DNA of 64,000 nucleotides from NCBI GenBank assembly GCA_050699435.1, contig JBOHGM010000002.1, positions 58,592-122,591 on the forward strand, given 5' to 3'. Source of the DNA: GCA-003244245 sp050699435. Its GTDB lineage: Bacteria > Actinomycetota > Actinomycetes > Mycobacteriales > Pseudonocardiaceae. Of the stretch, positions 34,690 to 42,924 are shown one piece after another. Each line of letters opens with the position of its first letter. Position 1 is the stretch's first letter. The notes beneath the pieces are model-generated. The model ran no database searches, was not told the DNA's origin, and was given only the letters and a program-made list of their open reading frames with translations. The position numbers and the translations under genes were made by a program.

Positions 34690-35055
34690 TTATCCCTTCG
34701 CGTCTTGCTCGATTCGTTCGAAGATATCGCAATCGGTTTCCCGTTGCCATTCCGGCAATTCGTCCCAGTCGGCAACGTAGGAAGGTTTGGGATCGGGAAT
34801 GTGCTTGTAGATTTGGCCTATCCAGCACAGTGCTACGAAGCGGCATCTTTGTTCGCGCGTGAGTCTGGCCGTGCTGCCGTCCGTGGCGTCGATGAATGCA
34901 CGCACTTGGTCGTAGACGGCCGTCGCGCTCTCACGCTCCCAGTCTGGCGTGTCCACCCACGACGCGATGTAACCCGGCTTTGGCTCACCGGGGTAATATT
35001 TCGTGACGCCTGCAATCCACGCCTCGCGGAAGACTCGTCCTCGTTCGACCTGCAA
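34690..35055 (-). CDS. Unknown 121-aa protein with an internal duplication
   Basis: The protein is two copies of a roughly 40-residue module: YYPGEPKPGYIASWVDTPDW followed by ERES, and HIPDPKPSYVADWDELPEW followed by QRET. Shared residues are P-x-P-KP-x-Y-x-A-x-W, P-x-W and R-E. It probably starts at TTG 35055, with GAGGAG 7 bases upstream. It sits between two XRE regulators with gaps of 20 and 5 bp, so the three genes form an operon. No family function recognised; small and soluble, rich in Trp and acidic residues. Confidence 0.65.
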   Translation of the reverse strand: MQVERGRVFREAWIAGVTKYYPGEPKPGYIASWVDTPDWERESATAVYDQVRAFIDATDGSTARLTREQRCRFVALCWIGQIYKHIPDPKPSYVADWDELPEWQRETDCDIFERIEQDAKG

Positions 35056-35075
35056 CGTGCTTCTCCTCGTATCCG

Positions 35076-35888
35076 TTAGGCGGGCATCCCAGTAAGGGTA
35101 GTGATCTCTCGGTTGAGCTGGCGAACCTGGCGGTTAGTGAGGAACAGCGCGAGGTGCGGCTGGAGGCCTTGCAGCTTGCGGCCGATGACACCGGAGCCGG
35201 TCTGCCGCGCGGTGTCCAGTGCGGCGTTGGCGTAGGTGACGAGTTCGTTCACGTCGCGGCGCTGGACACCGAGCATGGCGAGGTCGGTGAGCACGCTGCC
35301 GCGACGGCGAGCGGACAGGTTGAGGCTCAGGGCGTTGCTGAGCGCCGCTTCAGCCAGGTCGGGACGTTGCAGGGCCATGCTCAGCAGGCGGAGTAGTTCA
35401 CGGCGGTTCACATCGTCAATCTCCGGGAATTCCTGCTGGCCGTAGCAGATGATTGCCAGGTCACGGTCCTCCTTCGGCACGTCGGCCTGGTCTGGCGGCT
35501 GCTCCGGCAGCTTGAACCACAGAAGATGAGCTGGCACACCGAGAGTCCGCACCCACTGGATCAGCTTGTCCAGGTCCTTGATCGGCAGACCGTTCTCGAC
35601 CCGGCTGAGCTGGGCTTGGGTGATGCCGACCCAACCGGCCACGATCTCCTGCCGCATGGGGCGTCCGTGGTACGGGTGACTCCGGTACGCAGCGATCACG
35701 CGGCCCATGTTCCAGGTGGCGAGGGCGTCTTGCATGTGGTCCGTGACCCAGAACTCTGCGGGCACGTCAGGCGGCTGCATCACGAGAGTGCGCACCTTGG
35801 CCTGGCACGCGGCGCACTGATGGCTCGAGTTGTCGCGAGCGAGGCGCGTTCCACAACGGCAGTGACGCGGGTTGCTACTCCTGTTCAT
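35076..35888 (-). CDS. Zinc-ribbon plus HTH (XRE) regulator, shortened sensor tail
   Basis: About 270 residues with a zinc ribbon (CRCGTRLARDN, CAACQAK), an HTH around residues 70-115 (RQEIVAGWVGITQAQLSRVE) and LPIKDLDKLIQWVRTLGVP. After DDVNRRELLRLLSMAL the sequence passes quickly to a C-terminal TPR-like end, so it is shorter than roughly 400-residue relatives. The ATG at 35888 is used; GTG 35912 is possible. Paralogue of the gene at 33467-34684. The divergent spacer holds overlapping inverted repeats. Confidence 0.75.
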   Translation of the reverse strand: MNRSSNPRHCRCGTRLARDNSSHQCAACQAKVRTLVMQPPDVPAEFWVTDHMQDALATWNMGRVIAAYRSHPYHGRPMRQEIVAGWVGITQAQLSRVENGLPIKDLDKLIQWVRTLGVPAHLLWFKLPEQPPDQADVPKEDRDLAIICYGQQEFPEIDDVNRRELLRLLSMALQRPDLAEAALSNALSLNLSARRRGSVLTDLAMLGVQRRDVNELVTYANAALDTARQTGSGVIGRKLQGLQPHLALFLTNRQVRQLNREITTLTGMPA

Positions 35889-35975
35889 GGGGTCTGACCT
35901 GTCGTTTGGCACCTGAGGGCACGTGCTCCTACCCCGGCAGTTTAGCCGGGATCGATCACCCTAAGCGTCCGGTCG

Positions 35976-36002
35976 CATACGTGGCATGTATGACGCGTAT
36001 AC
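35976..36002. promoter_or_regulatory. Overlapping inverted repeats, candidate XRE operator
   Basis: CATAC-N7-GTATG (35976-35992) overlaps GTAT-N7-ATAC (35988-36002). Both have 7-bp centres and lie between the divergent XRE gene and the small pseudogene, as expected for a dimeric repressor site. Confidence 0.4.
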
Positions 36003-36085
36003 CCCGGTCGTCATGGTCAATTCTGGCCAGCGGCAACACGCTCGGACGTACGAGAGCACACGTCCTAAGCAGGGAGAACACCCCG

Positions 36086-36276
36086 ATGGAGTGCCAGGGA
36101 GCGACGGTCGCCGTACTCCGAGCGGCCCACTTGCCGCCCGAACCGGAGTTGCTTAACGGCATCGCCACGGCGGTGCTGAACGAGCACATCACGACGCCGA
36201 TCTCTGGGCGATCTGCGGCTCGGCCTGGCCCTGCGAACGCGTGGTGCTTGCCGACCGCAACCTCGCGGTGCTGTGA
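36086..36276 (+). pseudogene. Frameshifted small accessory protein (MECxGA...CERVVLADRNLAVL type)
   Basis: From ATG 36086 (GGGAGA upstream) one frame reads MECQGATVAVLRAAHLPPEPELLNGIATAVLNEHIT. About 36195 the continuation is in the +1 frame: DADLWAICGSAWPCERVVLADRNLAVL, ending at TGA 36276, which overlaps the next GTG as GTGA. A single-base indel therefore breaks what should be a 60-odd residue protein with a C-x6-C pair. This type commonly accompanies zinc-ribbon XRE regulators in actinomycetes (from memory). An assembly error is possible. Confidence 0.65.
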
Positions 36277-36665
36277 GCGCCACCCGTGAGCTGGTCGGAC
36301 TGGCGGCGCTGGGCCCCGAACCCGCCGCCCGTCCGGCCCTCCAACCGGAGCCGGCCATGAAGCCGCTGATGTATGGCTACCTGCGGATCACCGACGATCT
36401 GCCAGACGACGCCATCCAGCAGATGGAGCGGCGACTGCGGGCGCTGGCTGAGGCCGAGGGCTTCTGCTTCGCCACCACCTTCTACGAGTACCGGCCGGGC
36501 TACCACGGCGCGTTCGCGGAGCTGACCGAGGAGCTGAAGCGCGCCGAGGCGCACCACGTCGTCGTGCTCTCGCTTGACCACTTGTCGCAGCACCGGCTGT
36601 TGCGACACCACATGCTGGCTCGACTGGAGTTCGAGGCCAACGCGCAGGTGTGGGCAGTCCAGTAA
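36273..36665 (+). CDS. Resolvase-like protein lacking the catalytic serine
   Basis: 130 residues. The part from residue 30, MYGYLRITDDLPDDAIQQMERRL, follows the serine-recombinase N-terminal fold, and VVVLSLDHLSQHR the later core, but the usual YxRxS has Ile-Thr where the nucleophile should be, and there is no DNA-binding tail. It is therefore probably a regulatory or structural relative rather than an active recombinase. GTG start overlaps the preceding stop. Confidence 0.65.
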   Translation: MSATRELVGLAALGPEPAARPALQPEPAMKPLMYGYLRITDDLPDDAIQQMERRLRALAEAEGFCFATTFYEYRPGYHGAFAELTEELKRAEAHHVVVLSLDHLSQHRLLRHHMLARLEFEANAQVWAVQ

Positions 36666-36757
36666 TGAACGAGCACGACGAAACCGTGTCAATCCTTCAA
36701 GAGCTGGCGGGCATCAGAAAAGCATCTGGGAACCCCGGAGGTGGTGACATGAGATAA
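36665..36757 (+). CDS. Possible 30-aa peptide
   Basis: An ATG overlaps the resolvase-like stop as TAATG and opens 30 codons (MNEHDETVSILQELAGIRKA and a glycine-rich end). Composition is plausible for a small helical protein, but length and absence of homology I can recall make this tentative. Coupling to the upstream gene is the main support. Confidence 0.3.
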   Translation: MNEHDETVSILQELAGIRKASGNPGGGDMR

Positions 36758-36802
36758 TCCAATCACCCAAGCAATGCCAAATAGTTCGGAGCATCCATCA
36801 AC

Positions 36803-37470
36803 ATGAGCAACGCCTTCGACTTCATGATGATCGAGCACGCCGCTTGGCGAATGGTGTGCTCAGCGAGGTTCCCGAACTGGCAATCGCCCTGAAGCAACTC
36901 GGCACCGTTGTTCGCTTCCGTAATGCCGACTTGTGGGACGCCATTGGTACAGCGATTATCCGACAAGTCATTCGCGCCGGACAATCCAAGAAACTGTATC
37001 GAGCGTTTTGCGAGGCATACGGCGAACACGTGAGCCTGCCGATAGGCGGTAGTTACGCGCTCTTTCCGTCACCGGAAATCGTCCTCGACTTGAGCGACAA
37101 CCAGTTCAGCTCCATCGGCATGGCGTTCAAACGCCGCCCCCTCAAGGCAGCGGCCGAGGCGCACCTGGAACACAGCGCAACGTGGCGGGAACTCTCGCCA
37201 CGGGCCTTGATTGACGCCCTCCAGGTCGTGCCACGTATCGGACCCTGGACGGCGCACGCCGCCGTTGCCGACTGGAGCAATGACTGGGCGCTCTACCCGT
37301 ACGCCGATCTCGCGGTACGGACGTGGGCCAAGCGAGCGGCACCGTCCTATGACTGGCCAGCTGATGAACCAGCATTTGGCCGAGTGTGGCGGGCGCTGGC
37401 TGGCGACCAACTTTCTTCGCTAACACTGCTGACCCTCGCTTGGGGGAGTCAACATGGAGACATCGGCTAA
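36803..37470 (+). pseudogene. HhH-GPD-like DNA glycosylase homologue, frameshifted near the N-terminus
   Basis: From about 36865 the frame reads EVPELAIALKQLGTVVRFRN, DAIGTAIIRQVIRAGQ and the helix-hairpin-helix LIDALQVVPRIGPWTAHAA, typical of base-excision glycosylases, ending YPYADLAVRTWAK. The expected N-terminus FDFMMIEHAAWRMV is in another frame starting at ATG 36803; one base is missing where the two should join. A TTG at 36844 could give a shorter protein without that part. It overlaps the radical-SAM start by 17 bp, so the two were co-expressed. Confidence 0.6.
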
Positions 37471-38893
37471 CCGTGCTGTAGCTGGCGCGGACCTTTCCCG
37501 ACCACTCGACGCACTATTCGTCAACGCACCACTGCGCGACTACAGCCTCCGTCCTCGGATCAACGACTTCACGCTGCCCGTGCTCGGCATGGGCTACATC
37601 GCCACCTACGCCGCGCGCCAAGGCTTCAATGTCGGTGTCATCGACGCGGAAGCCTTGGGGCTCGGGGTGGAGGAGACCACCAGGCTCGTCAACGAGCTGG
37701 CTCCGCGGTGGGGTGGCTTCAACCTGCTCGCTCCGACGTACGAGATCAGCGCGCAGATCGCGGCCGGCTTGGACAAGGGCATCAATGTCATGGTCGGCGG
37801 GCACCAGGCCAAGGCCATGCCCACTGAGACGCTGACCGATCCACGCTTTGCCCGGCTTGAGGCCCTGGTCCTCGGGGAAGGCGAGACGCGGGTGGTCGAG
37901 CTGCTAAAGGACAAACGCAAGCGCACCGAGCTGCCCGGCGTGATATGGCTCGATCCCATCCTCAAGACGCCCGTCACGGGCGGCAGCATGGTCGCCGGGC
38001 ACCACCTCGCACCCGACATCGACGACCTACCGTTCGTGGATCGGCGTTTCCTGTCCGATGACCCGTACCGGGCCAGCGACGGCCGGATCGAGGCCAACAT
38101 GGTCGGCGCGCGTGGCTGCCCGTACGACTGCTCGTTCTGCGGCGCGGCCGTCTCCGCCAACCCGGACATCACCATCCGCACCCGCACACCCGCGAACATC
38201 ATCGAGGAGATGCTCGAGCTCGATGCGCTCTACGGCGTCACGGCCTTCAGGTTCGTGGACGATCTGTTCCTCGGCTACGAGCGCTTCATCAGGAAGTGCA
38301 TGACCGCCTTCACCGAGGCCGGGATCGGCTACCGCTACGTCTGGGACGCCACCGGCCGCATCAACATCCTGCACCGCATGAGCGACGAACTGCTCGAGGT
38401 ACTGCGGCTCAACGGCGGCCGCGAGGTTGCGCTCGGCATCGAATCCGGCAGCGAACGGCTGCTCACGTACATGGGCAAGCGGATCACACCTGAGATGACG
38501 CGCTCCGTCGTCCGGCGACTGACCGAACGCGGGATCAGCGTCAAGGGCTACTTCATCCTCGGCTTCCCGACCGAGACGCGCGAGGAACTGAACGCCGCGG
38601 CCCGCCTGGTCTACGACCTGTGGGACCTCACCGAGGGACAGCCGGGCCGCTTCCGGGCCAGTGTCTTCGAGTTCCGGCCCTACCCCGGCACGCCGGAGTG
38701 GCAGCGGCTCATCGCCACCGGCCAGTACCAGCCACAGCAGCTCCTCGACTACACGGCCGTGGACCTCACCAGCGGCGGCATCGACGAGGCCATGCGCGGC
38801 CGGGACGAGTTCAACTTCTCGGTCAACATCCAGTTCGGAGAAGCCACCGTGGACGAGGTACGGCAACGGCTGACCGAGCTGTCTCGCGAGTAG
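37454..38893 (+). CDS. B12-binding-type radical SAM protein
   Basis: 479 residues. The N-terminal 150 residues (ALFVNAPLRDYSLRPRINDF, VLGMGYIATYAARQG) form a cobalamin-binding-like fold. The radical SAM cluster motif CxxxCxxC is GCPYDCSFCGAA, near residue 222, followed by FVDDLFLGYERF and GIESGSERLLTYMGKR typical of class B enzymes. GGGGGAG lies 5 bases before the ATG. Flanked by a glycosylase-like and a thymidylate-kinase-like gene, both broken; it is itself intact. A nucleotide-related substrate is suggested only by the neighbours. Confidence 0.85.
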   Translation: METSANRAVAGADLSRPLDALFVNAPLRDYSLRPRINDFTLPVLGMGYIATYAARQGFNVGVIDAEALGLGVEETTRLVNELAPRWGGFNLLAPTYEISAQIAAGLDKGINVMVGGHQAKAMPTETLTDPRFARLEALVLGEGETRVVELLKDKRKRTELPGVIWLDPILKTPVTGGSMVAGHHLAPDIDDLPFVDRRFLSDDPYRASDGRIEANMVGARGCPYDCSFCGAAVSANPDITIRTRTPANIIEEMLELDALYGVTAFRFVDDLFLGYERFIRKCMTAFTEAGIGYRYVWDATGRINILHRMSDELLEVLRLNGGREVALGIESGSERLLTYMGKRITPEMTRSVVRRLTERGISVKGYFILGFPTETREELNAAARLVYDLWDLTEGQPGRFRASVFEFRPYPGTPEWQRLIATGQYQPQQLLDYTAVDLTSGGIDEAMRGRDEFNFSVNIQFGEATVDEVRQRLTELSRE

Positions 38894-38919
38894 TACCAGC
38901 GCAGCGGAGTCAGGGCGGC

Positions 38920-39561
38920 ATGAGCGAACGCCCTGGCTTCTTCGTCGTCATCGAGGGTCCGAACGGCGTCGGCAAGACCACGGTCACGGCCATGCTGCAC
39001 AAGCAGCTCGCCAGCCGTGGCCTGCAGGTGTTCGCCACGACGGAGCCGTCCGACTCGCGACTGGGCACGCTGGCCCGACAGGGCACCGCGGACTATCGCG
39101 GCCTGGTGCTGGCGTGCCTGGTCACGGCCGACCGCTACCACCACCTTCAGCACGACATACGCCCAGCGCTCCGCGCCGGCGCCGTCGTCCTTGCGACCGC
39201 TACCTGCCTACTTCGCTCGTGTTGCAACGCATGGACGACGTTGCCGAGTCGTTCCTGTGGCAGCTCAACCAGTACGCCGACAAGCCGGACCTAACCATCT
39301 TCCTGATGGGCCAGCCTGCACGATCACGTGCACAAGCCGCAACAACGCGGCACCTACAGCCGGTTCCACGAAGGCGGCACAGCAGCGGGAGTGGTGGAGG
39401 ATCGGCTGTACCGCAACGTCGCCCACCAGCTCACCGAAGCTGGCCACGCCGTGCTCCAGCACGAGGTGCGGGATGATCCGCCCGAGATCGTGGCCGACGC
39501 CCTGCTTGACGCCATCCTCGAACGGCTAGGCGAGCACACGTCGAATCCCAATTCTGCCTAG
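38920..39561 (+). pseudogene. Thymidylate kinase homologue with two frameshifts
   Basis: Frame 1 gives MSERPGFFVVIEGPNGVGKT with a clear P-loop, through RYHHLQHDIRPALRAGAVVL. At about 39196 the match moves to frame 2: DRYLPTSLVLQRMDD and FLWQLNQYADKPDLTIFLMG. Near 39315 it moves again, to frame 3: QQRGTYSRFHEGG, then LYRNVAHQLTEAGHAVLQHE to the stop at 39561. The joined protein would be about 210 residues, normal for dTMP kinase family members. Two independent single-base changes make decay more likely than chance error. Confidence 0.72.
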
Positions 39562-39697
39562 AGCTTTGACATAGCTATATTGCAGAGCGAAGCTCATTCG
39601 CCCAGTCCAACACAAAGGCTACCAGCGGATTGGTGATCTTCCAGGTGTCCAGGTGACTGGCTGTCGGTGGTCGAGGATCCGGGCTGCCTGATGCGCC

Positions 39698-39937
39698 TCA
39701 ACAGTCGTCGAGCACGCCGCCGAACTCGCCACTCTTCGCGCCGTTGAGGAACGCGGCCATCTCGTCGCGGGTATAGATGAGCACCGGCCCGCTTGGATGC
39801 CGGGAGTTGCGGACGGCAACCGCACCGTCGGGCAGCTGTGCCAACTCGACGCAGTTGCCACTCGGGTTGCTGTAGCGGCTCTTTCGCCAGACGACCCCCT
39901 GCAGCCCAGACGCCATCACACCGTTGTTGATCTGCAT
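39698..39937 (-). CDS. DUF397 domain protein
   Basis: 79 residues with the family core VVWRKSRYSNPSGNCVELAQ and VAVRNSRHPSGPVLIYTRDEM. DUF397 proteins are small partners of XRE regulators in actinomycetes, often acting with them in developmental or antibiotic control. The ATG at 39937 has GGAGGG upstream. It closes the accessory island before the Rv2175c-like gene; no XRE partner is adjacent, so it may work with those at 33-36 kb. Confidence 0.85.
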   Translation of the reverse strand: MQINNGVMASGLQGVVWRKSRYSNPSGNCVELAQLPDGAVAVRNSRHPSGPVLIYTRDEMAAFLNGAKSGEFGGVLDDC

Positions 39938-40099
39938 CTGCACCACCCTCCGATCCCGGCAGGCACGACGCCGACCGGCCAGAGTTTCGGCTGGCCCGAC
40001 GCCGCGGCCACCACCGGCGGCCCCGACCTTGTCCTGCGTCACCGGTGATCCGGACGGCCCTAGGGTCGCGGTCATCGTGGCAGCACTGGATGCGTGAGC

Positions 40100-40136
40100 G
40101 TACGTGCTTCGCACATGCTCGTGCATTCGCACGTAC
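40100..40136. repeat. 8-bp inverted repeat between DUF397 and Rv2175c-like gene
   Basis: GTACGTGC (40100-40107) and GCACGTAC (40129-40136) are exact reverse complements 21 bp apart; the interval holds near-copies CGTGCTTCGCAC and CGTGCATTCGCAC. It could be a terminator for the Rv2175c-like gene or an operator for DUF397. Confidence 0.45.
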
Positions 40137-40153
40137 AGGTTACGGCCTTGGCG

Positions 40154-40528
40154 TCAGAAGCCCATCGCCTGGGCCCGGCGCTTCACCTCGCGCCCACGGT
40201 CGGAGCGCAATGCGCCGATCGGAGTGCCGGGTAGCGAATCCTCGGCAGTGAACAGCCAGCGCAGGATCCCTTCGGAGGAGTAGCCAGCGTCGCGCAGCAG
40301 CGTAATCGTCCCGGGAAGCCCCTTGACGACCGCAGCACCGCTGAGAAACTCAGCGGGCACCACCATCACGCCCTCGCGGCGCATCCCCAACAGCTGACCG
40401 TCGCGCAGCATCTGGTGCACCCGGGTTACCGGCAGTCCCAGCCGCGCGGCGACGTCGGGAAGCGGTAACACCGCCACCTCGGGATCGAGCACGTCCGGGG
40501 CGATCGGGATGTCACTCACGGCGGTCAC
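40154..40528 (-). CDS. Rv2175c-like winged-helix DNA-binding protein
   Basis: 124 residues resembling M. tuberculosis Rv2175c, a DNA-binding protein phosphorylated by PknL: PDVAARLGLPVTRVHQMLRDG forms the HTH and GYSSEGILRWLF the C-terminal part. It is divergent from the kinase gene with 68 bp between, as in mycobacteria, and a GTG starts it. Phosphorylation by the neighbour is inferred from that known pair. Confidence 0.85.
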   Translation of the reverse strand: MTAVSDIPIAPDVLDPEVAVLPLPDVAARLGLPVTRVHQMLRDGQLLGMRREGVMVVPAEFLSGAAVVKGLPGTITLLRDAGYSSEGILRWLFTAEDSLPGTPIGALRSDRGREVKRRAQAMGF

Positions 40529-40596
40529 GATGCCATACCCGCGATTCAGCGCCCTTCCGCCGTTCGGGGCGAGGCGAGTACGTAGGATCTGGTGCT

Positions 40597-42843
40597 GTGG
40601 AGCGGCAGGTGCCCGGGCGGTACGAGAACTTGGTCGGCACCCTGTTGGACGGGCGCTACCGGGTCGGTCCCGTGCTGGCCCGCGGCGGTATGTCCACCGT
40701 GTACCGGGGCACTGACACCCGGCTAGAGCGCCCCGTCGCGATCAAGGTGATGGATCCCCGGTTGGCCGCCGACCCGAGCTTCCTGCAGCGCTTCGAGCGC
40801 GAGGCGCGGGCCGCTGCCCGGCTGCACCACCCCGGCATCGTCGGGGTCTACGACCAGGGCATGGACTCCAGGGGCCCCTCCGACCCCACTGGCGCAGCCA
40901 GCCACGTGTTCCTGGTCATGGAACTGGTGGAGGGCGGCACCCTGCGAGACCTGCTGCGCGAGCACGGCAGGCTGCCGGTGCCACTGGCCCTCACGGTGAC
41001 CGGCCTGGTGCTCTCCGCGCTGGCCGCAGCGCACCGGGAGGGGCTGGTGCACCGCGACGTCAAACCCGAGAACGTCCTTATCGGGCCCGGCGGAGTGCTG
41101 AAGGTGGCCGACTTCGGGCTGGTCCGGGCCGCCGCCGAGGCCGGCAACAACACCGGGGATCTCATTCTCGGCACGGTGGCCTACCTGTCGCCCGAGCAGG
41201 TGGCAACCGGCACCGCAGACCCACGCAGCGACGTCTATGCCACCGGGGTGCTGCTGTTCGAGATGCTCACCGGGGCACCGCCCTACACCGGGGAGACGGC
41301 GTTATCGGTCGCCTACCGGCATGTCAACGACGACGCGCCAGCCCCGGGAACGGTAGGCCCGCCGGTACCCGCCCCGCTCGATGACCTGGTCGTGCGAGCC
41401 ACCCGCCGGGATCCAGCCGCTCGTCCGGCGGATGCGTCAGCGTTCCTGTTCGCGCTGCAGCAGGTGCGCGCCGAGCTGGGAATCGCTCCGGTCGGAGTAC
41501 CACTGCCCGCTGCTGCGGCCGCGCTAGCCGGCGCCGCGACGACACACCCCCGCGTCGCGACGGGCTGGACGGCGGCCGCTGCAGGAGCACGAACTGCGGT
41601 GGCCTCCCCACCCGCCGACCACGGCGGACCTCGCGGCACCCGCGCCCTAGCCAGGACGCAGCTACCGACCGGTGGGCCGGGTACCCGCCGCGGCGGGCCG
41701 CCACCGGCTCCGACCCGGTATGAGCCTCCCGGTGGCCCTCCCGACGATGACCCCTACCAGCGCGAGCGTGTCCGCAACCGGCGGGCCTTCATCGCCTGGA
41801 TCATGATCGTGCTGCTGCTGGCGAGCGTGGTCGGGGTGGCTGCGTGGTGGCTGGGCAGCGGCCGGTGGACGGCGGTGCCCGATCTCACGGGTCTGCAGCG
41901 CACCGCCGTGGAGGCCGCGCTGGCCGAGGCCCACCTCGAAGCAGCGCTCACCGAGGATCATCACAACTCGATCCGGGACGGCATCGTGATCAGCAGTGAC
42001 CCGGGGTCGGGCAACCGGGTGCTGCGCGGCTCCGACGTCACCGTGCGGCTCTCGCTGGGCCGCCCTGTGGTGCCCGATCTGCCGGTGGGCACGCCCGCCG
42101 ATGACGCCGAGCGGATGCTCCACGAGGTAGACCTGAGCCCGCGAAGCGACCCCGCTGCGGCGGAGTTTCATGACACCGTCCCGCCGGGTGCCGTGATCGG
42201 CCTGCGACCGGCATCGGGCACCGTGCTCACCGTCGGTGCACCGGTGACGCTGGTGATCAGCAAGGGCCCTGCCCCGACCACAGTCCCCGAGGTGCGGGGC
42301 ATTCCCGAGGCTGACGCGATCGCGGCGCTGGGGCAGGCTGGCCTGACCGCCCAGGTGAGGCGCGAGTTCGACGACGAGGTGCCCGGCGGGCAGGCGATCG
42401 GCACCGACCCGGAGGCCGGTGACGAGACCAGCCGCGGCAGCGACGTCACCCTGCTGGTGAGTACCGCGCTGGTGGTGCCCGAGGTGGTCGGTCAGCCCCG
42501 CGAGCAGGCGCTGGACGCCCTGACGGGGGCTGGCTTCGAGCCGCAGGAGCGGGGCGACGGCGCCGGAGCGCCGGGCGCGACCGTGTTGTCCGTGCAGCCC
42601 AGGGCGGGCTCGCTGGTGCCTCCATCGGACAACGCGGTGACGGTTCGGCTGAGCACCCGGGTGGTCGTGCCCAACGTGGTCGGAATGCCGGTCGGCCAGG
42701 CCCGGCAGGTACTCGCCGACGCCGGCCTGGACAGCGAGGTCAGCCGGTTCATCGGGGGCTCCTCCAGCCGGGTGATCGCACAGTTCCCTGGGGCCGGCCG
42801 CGCAGTCCAGCCAGGCACCACCGTCCGGCTGATGACCTTCTGA
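40597..42843 (+). CDS. pknL: PknL-like Ser/Thr protein kinase with five PASTA repeats
   Basis: 748 residues. Kinase domain 20-290: glycine loop GPVLARGGMSTVYRG, catalytic HRDVKPENVL, DFG (ADFGLVRAA), activation loop and SPEQ. A Pro-rich linker precedes one membrane helix (AFIAWIMIVLLLASVVG), and outside are five PASTA units, each with the VPdl/VPxv-G start. M. tuberculosis PknL lacks PASTA (from memory), so this form may sense muropeptides or lipid II directly. The divergent Rv2175c-like gene is its likely substrate. Confidence 0.93.
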   Translation: MERQVPGRYENLVGTLLDGRYRVGPVLARGGMSTVYRGTDTRLERPVAIKVMDPRLAADPSFLQRFEREARAAARLHHPGIVGVYDQGMDSRGPSDPTGAASHVFLVMELVEGGTLRDLLREHGRLPVPLALTVTGLVLSALAAAHREGLVHRDVKPENVLIGPGGVLKVADFGLVRAAAEAGNNTGDLILGTVAYLSPEQVATGTADPRSDVYATGVLLFEMLTGAPPYTGETALSVAYRHVNDDAPAPGTVGPPVPAPLDDLVVRATRRDPAARPADASAFLFALQQVRAELGIAPVGVPLPAAAAALAGAATTHPRVATGWTAAAAGARTAVASPPADHGGPRGTRALARTQLPTGGPGTRRGGPPPAPTRYEPPGGPPDDDPYQRERVRNRRAFIAWIMIVLLLASVVGVAAWWLGSGRWTAVPDLTGLQRTAVEAALAEAHLEAALTEDHHNSIRDGIVISSDPGSGNRVLRGSDVTVRLSLGRPVVPDLPVGTPADDAERMLHEVDLSPRSDPAAAEFHDTVPPGAVIGLRPASGTVLTVGAPVTLVISKGPAPTTVPEVRGIPEADAIAALGQAGLTAQVRREFDDEVPGGQAIGTDPEAGDETSRGSDVTLLVSTALVVPEVVGQPREQALDALTGAGFEPQERGDGAGAPGATVLSVQPRAGSLVPPSDNAVTVRLSTRVVVPNVVGMPVGQARQVLADAGLDSEVSRFIGGSSSRVIAQFPGAGRAVQPGTTVRLMTF

Positions 42844-42860
42844 TCCCAGGTTCAGATCAA

Positions 42861-42916
42861 GCCCAACCACTGAGCCCAAACCGATTGAGCCAAACCGATT
42901 GAGCCAACCGATTGAG
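42861..42916. repeat. Four degenerate 13-15 bp tandem repeats before DUF4178
   Basis: Units of the form CCAAACCGATTGAG occur at 42861, 42875, 42890 and 42904, with the first diverged. The GAG of the last unit is part of the ribosome-binding site (GAGGAAG) of the DUF4178 gene, so repeat slippage could alter its spacing from the promoter but not from the start codon. Confidence 0.75.
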
Positions 42917-42924
42917 GAAGTGCG

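Noticed and set aside
36273..36665. Active serine recombinase marking an integrative element
   Set aside because: The catalytic serine and DNA-binding domain are missing, and no attachment repeats were found.
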